Shown here: one piece after another, positions 22,611 to 32,902 of the stretch
Layout of the letters: each line of letters begins with the position of its first letter
Position numbering within the stretch: position 1 is the first letter of the stretch
From: Porpolomopsis calyptriformis
Taxonomy: Eukaryota; Basidiomycota; Agaricomycetes; Agaricales; Hygrophoraceae
Length of the DNA: 64,000 bases
Assembly (NCBI GenBank): GCA_951640195.1
Contig: OX621165.1
Coordinates: forward strand, 372,001-436,000
Direction of reading: 5' to 3'
The notes under the pieces: model-generated
What the model was told of the DNA's origin: nothing
Database searches by the model: none
The model's input: the letters and a program-made list of their open reading frames with translations, nothing else
Made by a program: the position numbers and the translations under genes

Positions 22611-25600
22611 AGAGTCCGAACGCTTCGCCTACCGTTACGGACGTATCTACTCAAGAATGTACCACCACTCCATGCAATCTATTTCGAATTCTTGGTACTC
22701 TTGAAGAAGGCAATCTCGGGCTCATTTTGGACGTTTGGATTGAAGCTACCAACACTGGTCGACGTGTCCCGGCCACTGCTCTGGTTGATAGTGGAGCCTC
22801 TGGAAATTTCGTGGACGAATCTTTCGCAGCTCGCCACAATTTTACTTTAACACGATTGGAAACCCCAATCCCCATACGAAATGCCGATGGATCTGAAAAC
22901 CGAGGTGGACCCATCAAGAACAATATTGATATTTGGTTAGAGGCTCCTGGAAGACACAATGAACAGATCCAATTGGAAGTGACCGATCTCGGATCTAAGA
23001 CAGATATTATCCTCGGCTTCCCGTGGCTCAAAAAGCACAACCCCAACATCGATTGGAAAGAGGCAACACTGGCTCTGGATAGCAAAGATTTCCCTCTACC
23101 ACGATGGATAGCGAAAGATGCAGAGTCACTGGGAATGGAATCGGTCACGCTGGCCATGAATCGATGCGTATCGAAGTCGGATGAATCCCGAGCCAGCACG
23201 GTGGAAGAAGATATGCGAAAGTTTGTACCGGAGGTATACTGGAAAGACTATTCTAGTGTCTTTGCCAAAGAATCCTTCGACTGCCTTCCACCGCATTCGG
23301 AATTCGACCACGCTATAGAACTGGATGAAACCTTCAGGCCAGTCAAAGGCGCGAAATACGCAATGTCCCCTCTTGAGATGGATCACTTACACAAGTTCAT
23401 CGACGAAAACTTATCTACTGGACGAATACGAGTTTCCAAATCGAAACAAGTCTCTCCGTTCTTCTTTGGAAAGAAAGCCGAAGAAGTAAACGCCAAAGGT
23501 AAGAATGCTGGCTTACGCCCTATCGAGGATTATCGCTACCTCAACGAACACACGGTTCCTGATCATTATCCCCTTCCTCTTCTTCATCAAATACTCCAAC
23601 AACCTAAACTTCTAACAGCTTCTCTATTCATGGTCATGGATATCCGATGGGGATTCAACAACGTCAGGATCAAGGAAGGCGACGAATGGAAAGCTGCTTT
23701 CATCACTGAAGCAGGCGCCTTCGAACCTACCGTCATGTTCTTTGGTTTGCGGAACTCACCAGCCACCTTTCAACAGATGATCGACACAAGATTCAAAGAA
23801 GTCCTGGACTCTGGAAATGTTTTCATCTATATCGATGACGTGCTTGTTTGTGGAGATGATTTACAGGAATTGCGACACTGGACCTTCAAGACTCTAAATA
23901 TCATGAAGAAACATGGACTCTCGTGTAAACCTGTCAAGTGCCAGTTCGAGAAGGAAGAAGTCATTTATCTCAGAGTCGTCTTATCCAAAGGACGAATCAC
24001 CACCAACCCGAAGAAAGTCGACGCTATCATGTCTTGGCCTATTCCAGAAATGGTGAAACAACTCCAATCCTTCTTGGGCAGTGCGAACTTTTGGCGGAGA
24101 TATATCAAGGATTTCTCCAGAATTGCTACCCCTCTCTATGAACTCTTGCACAATGAAACTGTGTGGGAATGGACTCCTCGGAGACAAGAAGCCTTCGACA
24201 ACATCAAGTCCCTTTTAACGAACACGCCCGTTCTTCATATTCCTGATCGCGATCTCCCCTATTGCTTAGAAACCGATGCCTCTATCATTGGAATCGCGGG
24301 AATACTCTCCCAACTTCATGACGGACATTGGAAACCTGTCGGCTATCACTCAAGATCTACCTCTCCTGCCGAAAAGAACTACCCTACCCACGATCTAGAA
24401 CTCCTGGCGATCATTGATTCCTTTAAACAATGGCGTCATCTCCTCGAAGGAGCGAGACACGATATTCTCATCAGGACGGACAGTTTGGCCTTGCGATACT
24501 TTTCAAAGAATCTTCGCCTATCAAATCGCCAAACTCGTTGGTCTGAGTATCTGTCCAGATTCGGGTTCAGGATTGAATACGTTCCAGGGAGGAAGAACAA
24601 GGCCGACGGCCTGTCTAGGCGCCCGGATTACTTACCTGGCGTCAAAGCCGGCGTGGAGAACGAAGTTCTAATAGCGCGTGACCGATGGATAAATTCAATT
24701 GTCAAGTTGTCGAATTCAAGCTTTCTCTCTAGATTACGCTTCAAAATCCCACTCCCACAGAAGATCCAAGATAAACTCGAGGATGCCTCACTCGCTTGGA
24801 CCCAAGCTGATGGGCTTGTACGCGATGTTGAAGGTCGGATAATAGTGCCGGAGGAAGTATCTTTGCGCACAGATATTATACGACTGTCCCACGCCTACCC
24901 CCACGCTGGCCACCCTGGCATTGAGAAGACGAAGGAACTCGTCCTTCGTAACTTTATTTGGGATGGTGCCTTACAAGACATCACCAACTACGTTTGATCC
25001 TGCCCCGCTTGTCAACAAAACAAGAACTTCCCCTCGAAGCCGTCAGGACTACTCCAACCCATACCCCCCTCTACGGAACCATGGAAGGAAATTACCGTCG
25101 ATCTCATTGTCGAACTCCCCAAGTCACAAGGCTATGATGCTGTAATGGTTGTTGTCGATCGTTTCACTAAATGTGCTCATTTTATTCCGACAACTTCTAA
25201 TCTTTCATTAGAAGGTGCTGCAAAACTCTTTCGGAATCACATCTGGAAACATCATGGATGGCCTCAAAAGGTTATATCTGATCGTGGAGTGCAATTTGCA
25301 TCCAAATTCACAGAAGCCCTCAATAACTCCTTAGGAATCATCTCCGGTCTCTCCACTGCGTATCATCCTCAAACAGATGGTCAAACGGAACGCACAAATC
25401 AAGAACTCAAAGTTTACTTGCGTTTCTATACCAACTTCATGCAGGATGACTGGTCAGAATGGCTTGCTTCTGCGGAATTTGCCTACAATAATCGGCAACA
25501 CTCTGCCACTTCACAATCACCGTTCTATATGGAATACGGATGTCATCCTCACCTTCCCACAATCATTCCGGATCAAAGCAACGTGCCCGCAGCAAATACC

Positions 25601-26152
25601 TTCCACGAACGTCTTACACGTGCACAGCAAAACGCCGAATGATCCTTATCAAAGACAACGGAGTCAATGAAGAAATACGCCGATCGTAAACGGAAACCTT
25701 CACCCTCCTACGAAGAAGGAGATCTAGTCTGGTTGGACACCAAGAATATCAAGACGACACGACCCTCGAAGAAACTTGACAATCGACGGACCGGACCATT
25801 CAAGATCTTGAAAAAAATATCAGACCTTGCTTATCTGATCGACATTCCCGGAACATGGAGACTGCACCCAGTCTTTCACGTTTCACTCCTGAGACCTAAC
25901 GTCGGAAATGAATTACTCCACCCTGATCTCATCGACACATCACGGCCTCCCCCTGATCTGATCGAAAACGAAGAAGAATACGAGGTCGAATCTATACTGC
26001 AACATTCCGGAGCTAAACAACGCCGAAAATATTTGATCAAATGGAAAGGCTATCCGATCGAAGAAGCCACTTGGGAAGATCAATCGAACATTTTACGACA
26101 CGCCAAGGAAATTGTGAAGACGTACGAAGACTCAATTCAAATGGCGACTTGA
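22610..26152 (+). pseudogene. pol: Element B pol: PR-RT-RNase H-integrase-chromodomain (two in-frame TGA)
   Basis: It is read in the -1 frame relative to gag, about 1,180 codons. The aspartic protease is at residues about 50-130 (ALVDSGASG, then ILGFPWL). RT has FGLRNSPATFQQ and the YIDDVLV box near 23835. RNase H starts ETDASIIGIAG near 24265 and ends with DGLSRRPDY. The integrase zinc finger is HAGHP, then CPACQQNK near 25000. The core has VVVDRFTK, SDRGVQFASKF and GQTERTNQELK, and a GPF motif lies near 25790. A chromodomain (KWKGYPIEEATWED) ends the protein at 26152. TGA codons at 24995-24997 and 25640-25642 interrupt it; both are one transition from Arg CGA and the frame is otherwise open. 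It replicates and integrates the element, with the chromodomain likely directing target choice. Confidence 0.94.
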
Positions 26153-26319
26153 TTCTATTCATTCGTTTGTCATCATCTCGTCTGCCAAGAATTGACCTCT
26201 ATTTTTAGAACCACTCCTTATAAACTGCCGGACGTCTCTACTTCCCTTCACGATTCAAATTACGCGCCCCTCAACAACGACTCAAGACCACTAAGCTAAA
26301 ACACCATAACAACTTTACC

Positions 26320-27057
26320 ATGCCCGCTACACGGTCTACACGATCCCCCTCTCCTCAAGTCGCCATCCGACGTTCTGGACGGATCCCCTCATCCGCCATT
26401 CGCTCCCCCACTCCTGGCCCCTCCACCTCTGCTTCCTCTGCTCGACAACTACGTCGACAAGCTCGCGCATGCGCGGAAGACTTCTACACCATTCAAACCC
26501 CTCCCCCCGAAGACCCCGCCATCACCATCTCCCGCCTCACGGTTCACAGTAACAGCGTCAGCAATTGGAACCGTGAACTTCATCAAGAACGCGAAGTTCT
26601 GCAAGCTGAACTCAAGGCGTCGGAGAAAAGCGCATTGTTTTGGAAGAATCGCTGGGATGAAAGTGAGTTGAAAGTTTGGGAGCTCCAACGTCAGAAGAAA
26701 TGAATGTGGGTCGATTGCTACGACGTCACCACCCGTGCCATCATTGTCAAGCTCGTAGAAGAAAGTTGTCGGTCTGAACGGCTCACCAGGGAGGATTTCC
26801 TCCGAGCCCAACGAGACCTCGCGACGACAGAGACTCTAATCAAGTACGGGAGAACGGTCGAATACCCCATCAACGTCGACCTAGAATACCCGATCGACGA
26901 CAACGATGTCGCGACAGTCCGAGCCCCCTCCCCCGTTGAAGCGACTTTGGAAGCCAAACCCGCTGCTTCCCCCTCGGTGGCCGTCGAGGCCCCCGCCACC
27001 GAGGAAATCCTGACTCAGGCCTCGGAAGATGAAACGACCGACACCGCCCAAGTTTGA
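26320..27057 (+). pseudogene. Third ORF of element B (unknown function)
   Basis: The ATG at 26320 (MPATRSTRSPSPQ) lies 167 bp after pol in the same direction and ends 36 bp before the 3' LTR. About 245 codons are interrupted once by TGA 26701-26703; copy A has CGA there, and Thr where B now has Met, again C to T. Ser/Pro/Arg-rich N-terminus, coiled-coil middle (NWNRELHQEREVLQAELKAS), acidic Thr/Pro/Val-rich tail. No membrane segment or signal peptide suggests an envelope. It is conserved in both copies and therefore likely part of the family. Function unknown. Confidence 0.78.
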
Positions 27058-27061
27058 AATT

Positions 27062-27092
27062 CGGGACGAATTTCTTTAAAAGCTGAGGTGTA
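27062..27092 (+). promoter_or_regulatory. Candidate polypurine tract before the 3' LTR of B
   Basis: AAAAGCTGAGGTGTA directly precedes the LTR; copy A has GAAGCCGGGGTGTA in the same place. The purine run is short and imperfect, so the plus-strand primer is only a candidate. Confidence 0.4.
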
Positions 27093-27503
27093 TGTCACGG
27101 TCGTAATTTTCCTTCATTTTCTTTATCTTATCGTATGCAAACCTATCTCTTATCTTGGGATTCCCCCTATTTGTTATTGGGATTCCCCATTACCTTTCTC
27201 CAGGATTCCCTAGGGATTCCCCACTACTTTACCCATATGCGGACACACTTCATTTCCGTTATGTTTCAACCCCTTTATGATTCATCATCAATCACGATGA
27301 CTCATCCTTATCTCTACCTCATGTTATGTCGCACTGACTCACACAGATAAGTAGTCAGTATATAAAGAGTACTTCTGTATGTATCAGACCTTAAGTCTGA
27401 TTCCTCGTTAGCCTACTCATAACAAGGACTTGGAACCATCCTCTATATCTCTTGGGACAGAACACCCAAAGTAAAACGCGTTCCGAACAACTGGTTTATA
27501 ACA
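27093..27503 (+). repeat. 3' LTR of element B
   Basis: 411 bp, matching 20609-21019 with 10 transitions. It is followed by the target duplication GTTTT at 27504-27508. Confidence 0.96.
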
Positions 27504-27976
27504 GTTTTACTTTGCTGTTCCATGTGGCTTGTAGATCGACCACTTGTACATCAACCAGGCCAAAGATCGAGTTGTCCATCAAGGGGATTGGTTGGTCCTC
27601 GAGCCATCTCCAGCCCCGAATGACTCAGCCGTGGCCACCTCATTGGTGTGTCATGCCAGCCATTCTCCGTGTCCCGAGTCCTCCCTCTAGACATTCTCCC
27701 TTCTGATAATCTGACCCAAAGACGGTCACCTCTCCGCCCTTCATCTCCTGATGCTCCTGTCGAACGTCTCCAGTTCGAGCGGCAATTCACGACTGCCTCG
27801 AGGGTCAGCACTCAGCTGCGGTCGAAGGGGCTTGGCGCCACTTACCAATCACGGAACCTAGCTCATGTATAGAAATGCAGAGCATAAAAAAAAAGCAGCT
27901 CATGTGATCATGAGCTACAGGTGTAGCATTAAGAGTACAAGGTATTTATACACTAGCCGTGTCACGCAATTCTATT

Positions 27977-29506
27977 ATGATGCCTGATACCACTCCTTCC
28001 CATGATGACGTGTCTACAGCTGGCAACCTATGGATCATCACCGAATTACAGAACGAATTGGAAAAGTTGAAGGGTAATGCTTCCACACGGCTCTCGTAAG
28101 TACAAGTTGATTGCGTGAGTCTGGCTCATGTCTTCGTCTCCAGGGAGGCGAAAGTTCAGGTGCATATGGGACGCTGCATCTGAAGACTGGTGTCTTTGTT
28201 TAACACATTAGAGATGCTGGTAGCTGAGAACGACCGGCGCTCCCTCCTAGAACAAGTGGTTGATTTTGACATCAAGCATTCACCTGAGTTGCATTCCATG
28301 TCCTTTTTCACCGTCTTGCTCTGATTACACCCCGAATAGACAGGATTGCCTTTTTAGAGAATTTAAGGAGCTTGTTCGCTTTGTCCCATTCCTCCACAAA
28401 GTCCTGGATGAATGTAATCTAGAAAAGCAACAATTTGTTCTTAAAAATGTATGTACTTTTAACTCTATCACAGCTACTTTTTACGTTCGTTTTACAGTTA
28501 CGTCACAGTGTGGATGGTGCTTGTGAAGATGATACCGGCAGCCTGAAGCCATCCATCATCCAGTGGGTGTCTGAAATCACTCTCGCTACCAATCCTCCAC
28601 AACTAGCCTTGGAACCCACCACCAAGTTTGACCATGGCTTTGTGCATTACGAGACTGGTCACCTCCTGTGTCCAATCGACTTTGACTGGTCTCGAGAGGA
28701 GTAAGCTGGTGGCCCTCCCTTTGTCCGAAATTAACTATCGTACCTTCCAGGGTTCGAAAGAACATCTGTGATGGTCACGTTGACTTCATGGTGACTGCAC
28801 AGTCATGGCCAACTTTCCTCTATGAGAGGTTTCATTATGATCCAAATGATCTCGAGAAGGGTCTGTTCAAAAGTTCCCTCCTATTAAAGGTAGCTGTTAG
28901 GTGTCAACTCGAATCTTGCTGCTGATCGTTAGTACTTGTCAGGCTTTTCTACACATCTTCATGTCACCCTCGTCATCCGCAAAAGCCACCGCCGAGAACG
29001 AACAACCTCAGATGGACATAGTTCATCTATGCAAAAAAAGGAAAGTTGACTTCTCCACCCGGGCCAATGTTGCTTCCTTGTGCAACCTGCAGTCAGTCAC
29101 ATTGCGTTCTATCGCATATATTGCAGTTCAGGTGAGTCGCCCGTGTATTCTTTCATAGTTTGTTTATTCACTCTCCTAAACAGCTTCGATTTGCGTTATC
29201 ATCGTCTGGCTCATGGACGGAGCAGGAGGACGATTTCAACTACATTGAATTCTACAATGCCATTGTCAATTATTTTGAGGTTATTCTGGGCCCTATTGCA
29301 CAAACTCATATTAGTGAGTTATTCAAGTGGTGGAATAAGTGTGTTCTCTTCAAACTTACCTTGCCTCAATTCTCTAGTGACTGTCAGATAGCCGAGTATT
29401 TGGCTGAGTGTGGCAGCCTTTTGCATGCGCTGCCTCCCTGTCCAACCAGTCCATGTCTAAAATGGCTCAGCAACATGCTGCAAAGGAGAGGGCTCTGGAT
29501 GAATAG
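27977..29506 (+). CDS. DUF6698-like basidiomycete protein F (intron-containing, probably damaged)
   Basis: The likely start is ATG 27977 (MMPDTTPSHDD). Several short introns are visible, for example GTAAGT near 28098 to CAG near 28142, and GTGAGT near 29131 to ACAG near 29183. Exons encode SLKPSIIQWVSEI, then PPQLALEPTTKFDHGF, KNICDGHVDFMVTAQSWP, AFLHIFMSPSSSAKA and YNAIVNYFEVILGP, ending in a FKWWNK motif. This order, with the WW motif after a helical stretch, resembles the DUF6698 family of Basidiomycota (from memory; function unknown). The last exon (to about 29506) needs a TGA near 29403 to be Arg, so the gene may be broken. Gene G on the opposite strand has the same layout. No transposon domain is recognised. 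Confidence 0.6.
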
Positions 29507-29599
29507 TAATCACATACGTACCTTTGTCGCAGTTACTGAATCAGATTATCCCTCTGTGTCCTATTTGATGTTCCATTGCAAATTTACCAATAGATGATG

Positions 29600-30559
29600 G
29601 GTTACCACTATCTGGTAGCTATGAAGTAAAGTGGGCGAATCCTGTTAAAAGTCACTACAAGATTAAACGAATCCACCAACACTAGATTAAACCTTGGGCA
29701 CTAGAAAGCATACAAAATAGAAAAACTTAATGAATCCCTACAAAATATCGACAGTTTGTGAGGCAGTACAATGTAACCATCGAACCTCCAAGTCTGGAAG
29801 AAAGACTAAGATTAAAAAGAGATCGGCGAAGAAGGATGCATTTGCCTACCTTAGCATTCAGCCAGCATTCTGTAATACCCCCAAAGATATGGGTGGATCT
29901 TCATACCAGTAAACAAGACCAGTGATCCCATAAGTTAGCATTCCGGTGAGCTAGCAGAATCGTGAGTAATACAATCAGTGCTTCGGAAGTAGAAAATGCA
30001 ATCTGGGGAATGTAAATTCTTGGTGTGCCATGTCAAAATGGATGGTCTTGAGGATGACTAGCAAGGCTGAAAAGTTTTGGCACCTTTACGCTGATGCAAT
30101 CTGGATGTGTTGAAGTCGCCAGCTTAGAAAAGAGGGCTTCTGTTCACAAGTCACAACAAGTTGGCGTTTCTCTTCCGAATGAAGCAATTATGCTGCGGAA
30201 AGGCCAAATCTTTACAATGTGATAATTATGCTCCCTGTGAAAAATATATATACTACTTTGGCAACCCGGTATCGTTGTATTGCTTTGTATTACAGTGCCC
30301 TGAAGTTGACGGTTTTGTCAATGCTTCCCTATTTGTATGGTCTCGCAAACTCTACAGTTACATCAGCAAAACTTCAGAAACCTTGCCTGACCAGACAAGG
30401 TTATGTAAGGTTCACCTTTTCAACCTCGTCGACCTGGTTAGCAATGTACCTTACCTAGTTATAACCCCGCTTAATATTTGGAAAATGTACAGTAAGGTGA
30501 GAGCAAATTGGTGAATATTACCAGAATTTTTGAAAGTTACCTGGTCAGATGAGGATAGT
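29600..30559. other. Gene-free stretch
   Basis: AT-rich sequence with only short, unsupported ORFs on both strands. No splice-consistent coding pattern or known motif is seen. Confidence 0.4.
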
Positions 30560-30646
30560 GATACTTTACCATGTACAAGCTAGACATTGATACTTTACCA
30601 TGTATGAGCTAGATAGTGATACTTTACCGTGTATAAGCTAGATAGT
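30560..30646 (+). repeat. Three tandem 29-bp repeats
   Basis: Units start at 30560, 30589 and 30618, each beginning GATACTTTACC and ending GCTAGA plus a short tail. They differ at a few positions, mainly transitions. They sit in non-coding DNA and resemble sub-terminal repeats of a DNA transposon, but no element ends were found. Confidence 0.85.
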
Positions 30647-30805
30647 CAAGCTTGATAATGTTTCTGGAACACGACAAGGTATCACAAAGCAATGTATTGC
30701 ATATCAAATGTTACAATCTACTACAGCATAAGGGATGACAGCGATAAAAAACATCAAAAGGAAGCACAGCCAAATGGCTCAGACAGGGCCAAAAAACGAA
30801 TAAGA

Positions 30806-32702
30806 TTATGCACAATTCTCGTTCGTGGAGACTGGATTCCTGAAACGGCAGCTGCGAGTCGTTTTAGCACCGACGTTGGCACTGCTTGAGGTAGCCGTGG
30901 ATCGGCGAGGATTACAATGGTTTGCAGGAGTACGAGTAGTGGATGTGTGATCACTCCCAGCATTAGCGGGGGGATGGACGTTGATGATTTCGGCCAGCAG
31001 GGTTGTCGACTGAATTCCAGTCGTTGTGGGTATCAGATTCGAGGGATTGTTCGCGATGGTTGGTGCTGTTGTTCGATGCAGGAGCGGGGTGTGGGTTGTT
31101 GGAACTTGAACCATTTGAATGTGAGCTGGTGGGCGTGTTGCGGTGGCCAATTTGACTGGGGCTGGGATCCCGTGTAGCCTCATGGGCATGGCATTGCGAC
31201 TGTAATGTTGCCAGATCTGATGCTGCTGCTTGTGCCACTGTTACTTTCATCGACGTAGCATACACTTGTCTAGATTGTCAAATGTGAGGGATGAATCAAA
31301 CTCGGAAAAAAAAAAGATGCAAACTTATTCCACCAGGCTAGCGTATCTGTTGTCCACTGATATTTCGGGTTAAACAACTGGACGATCACCTTGAAGAACG
31401 CCTCTAAATCGAATAGAGCATCTGCAGATCTCCAATTGTCTTGTGCACACAAAACCCAATGAGCCTGTAACCAGTAAGTCATATGAATATTAAGGATCAT
31501 CAGGACTTACATGAACGGCTGCATATGCAATCATTGCTGGCGTGACATGCTCCAGCCCATTGATGGCGGCCTGGCATTTCTTGGTGCGTGAATGCGATGC
31601 TTGAGCTTGCATGGCTGACGTTGGTCCCGTAAATATGTGCTTCCATACCTGTGAATAATTCTATATTGTTAATGGGCACATAGGATATATTTAGACACAC
31701 CTGGACAAGAAAGTGACCGTGGCATAATCCCTTGTCGAAACAGTTAGGATCGAAAGCCCCCTCTTCATAGAGAAACACTGGCAGAGCATCAGCTCTGATC
31801 TCAAGGGTTCCGTCATTCACTTGATTCAGAAATCTGTTGCATGATGAGCGCATAGAAAATGATTATTGATGTGAACTTAGTGATACTCTTGATGATCCAT
31901 ATTGTGTGGCAAGCATGCGTACAGGACAGAGAAGTTGACCAAGAACTAGATGGTTAAATCCACGCAGGCCAGATTTTGCCGTCTTTTTTGAGATTGGAGG
32001 TTGTAGCGTTTCTTCCAAGTCAAGCATCACATAACTAAGCGCATCATCTCTGAGGCTTCCGCAGTCATCAGAGCGAGCACTGGAGACACTTTGGTTCATC
32101 TATCACATATAGTGATGAACCAAGCATACAAAGTATATATATTCACATACAGCTTTGCACAGTTCATCTAGTTTTTCTGTTTGATTCTTGAATTTTGGTA
32201 TTTGTTGTTTGAGTGTCGGAATCTTGTTGATGAGAAGCTTATAGATGTGAATATTGAATTTCTTTTTCAGTTGTTCATTCCTGACATGTCTGAATAAGAA
32301 GTTGCATTCTGAAAGATATTTCATGTACACAGTCTCAGAATCCTCCTCCTCGTCACTGGAATTTGGTTCCTCCTCTTCCTCTTTGTCATCAGATTCGTCG
32401 GCTTCCATCTTGAAACCGGTATGAAAGACTTCAAAAAAATTTACAAATGGGCTTTCACTGCGTGCAATCCATTTTGCAGTCCGAAGATATACGTCAAGTT
32501 CTGTTGTTCTAAAAAAAGAGATCAGTATAAGTATACAAGGAGGGAAGATATCTTACTTAGCTTTTTTGCGTGAGTGGTTGTTAAGTGCGGTTGAGAGTGT
32601 TCGTTTTTCTAAACAGCGTTGGCTAACTTGAATGTCCGGAGTTCTATCAGGATTATCTGGGGTGTGATCATCTTCATCATCCGAATTACTGGGCGGGGCC
32701 AT
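30806..32702 (-). CDS. DUF6698-like basidiomycete protein G (multi-exon)
   Basis: Start ATG 32702-32700 (MAPPSNSDDEDD). Introns are at 32556-32509, 32150-32100, about 31886-31834, about 31730-31680 and about 31512-31460. The N-terminus is acidic (a Glu/Asp/Ser run near 32370). Middle exons encode KYLSECNFLFRHVRN and SGLRGFNHLVLGQLLCP. The later exons have WKHIFTGPTSAMQAQ, GLEHVTPAMIAYAAVHAHW, then DLEAFFKVIVQLFNP and DTLAWWNK, parallel to gene F. The tail after WWNK (31270-30806) is Thr/Ser/Asn-rich and open in two frames, so the final exon is uncertain. The exon 3 to 4 junction does not keep frame with canonical sites, which suggests a small lesion. Function unknown. Confidence 0.62.
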
Positions 32703-32902
32703 ATTAGTAACTGGCAGTGGCGATAGTGGTGGTTTGAGTGAACGCGTCGACGCGTACCCCAATGAATGAACCCCCCAAATGATGTAGCTTGCACGTGATC
32801 GTATGCATTTGAAAATTTGCTAAGTCCCAACTTGGATGCCTGGACCATTCATCCATGGTCCAAATCATTAGCTTTTTCTTCTGGACCACCCTAATCCTAG
32901 CC

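Larger units (their letters stand above)
20609..27503 (+). mobile_element. Element B: full-length Tf1/sushi-like chromovirus (Ty3/gypsy), few lesions
   Basis: The element is 6895 bp with 411-bp LTRs (20609-21019 and 27093-27503), TG/CA ends, and the 5-bp target duplication GTTTT at 20604-20608 and 27504-27508. The order is LTR, primer site, gag, pol with chromodomain, third ORF, LTR. LTRs differ at 10 sites by my count, all transitions and mostly at CpG. The only coding lesions seen are in-frame TGA codons at 21987, 24995, 25640 and 26701. Copy A shows CGA at 21987 and 26701. It is the youngest-looking retroelement in the window. Confidence 0.96.
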
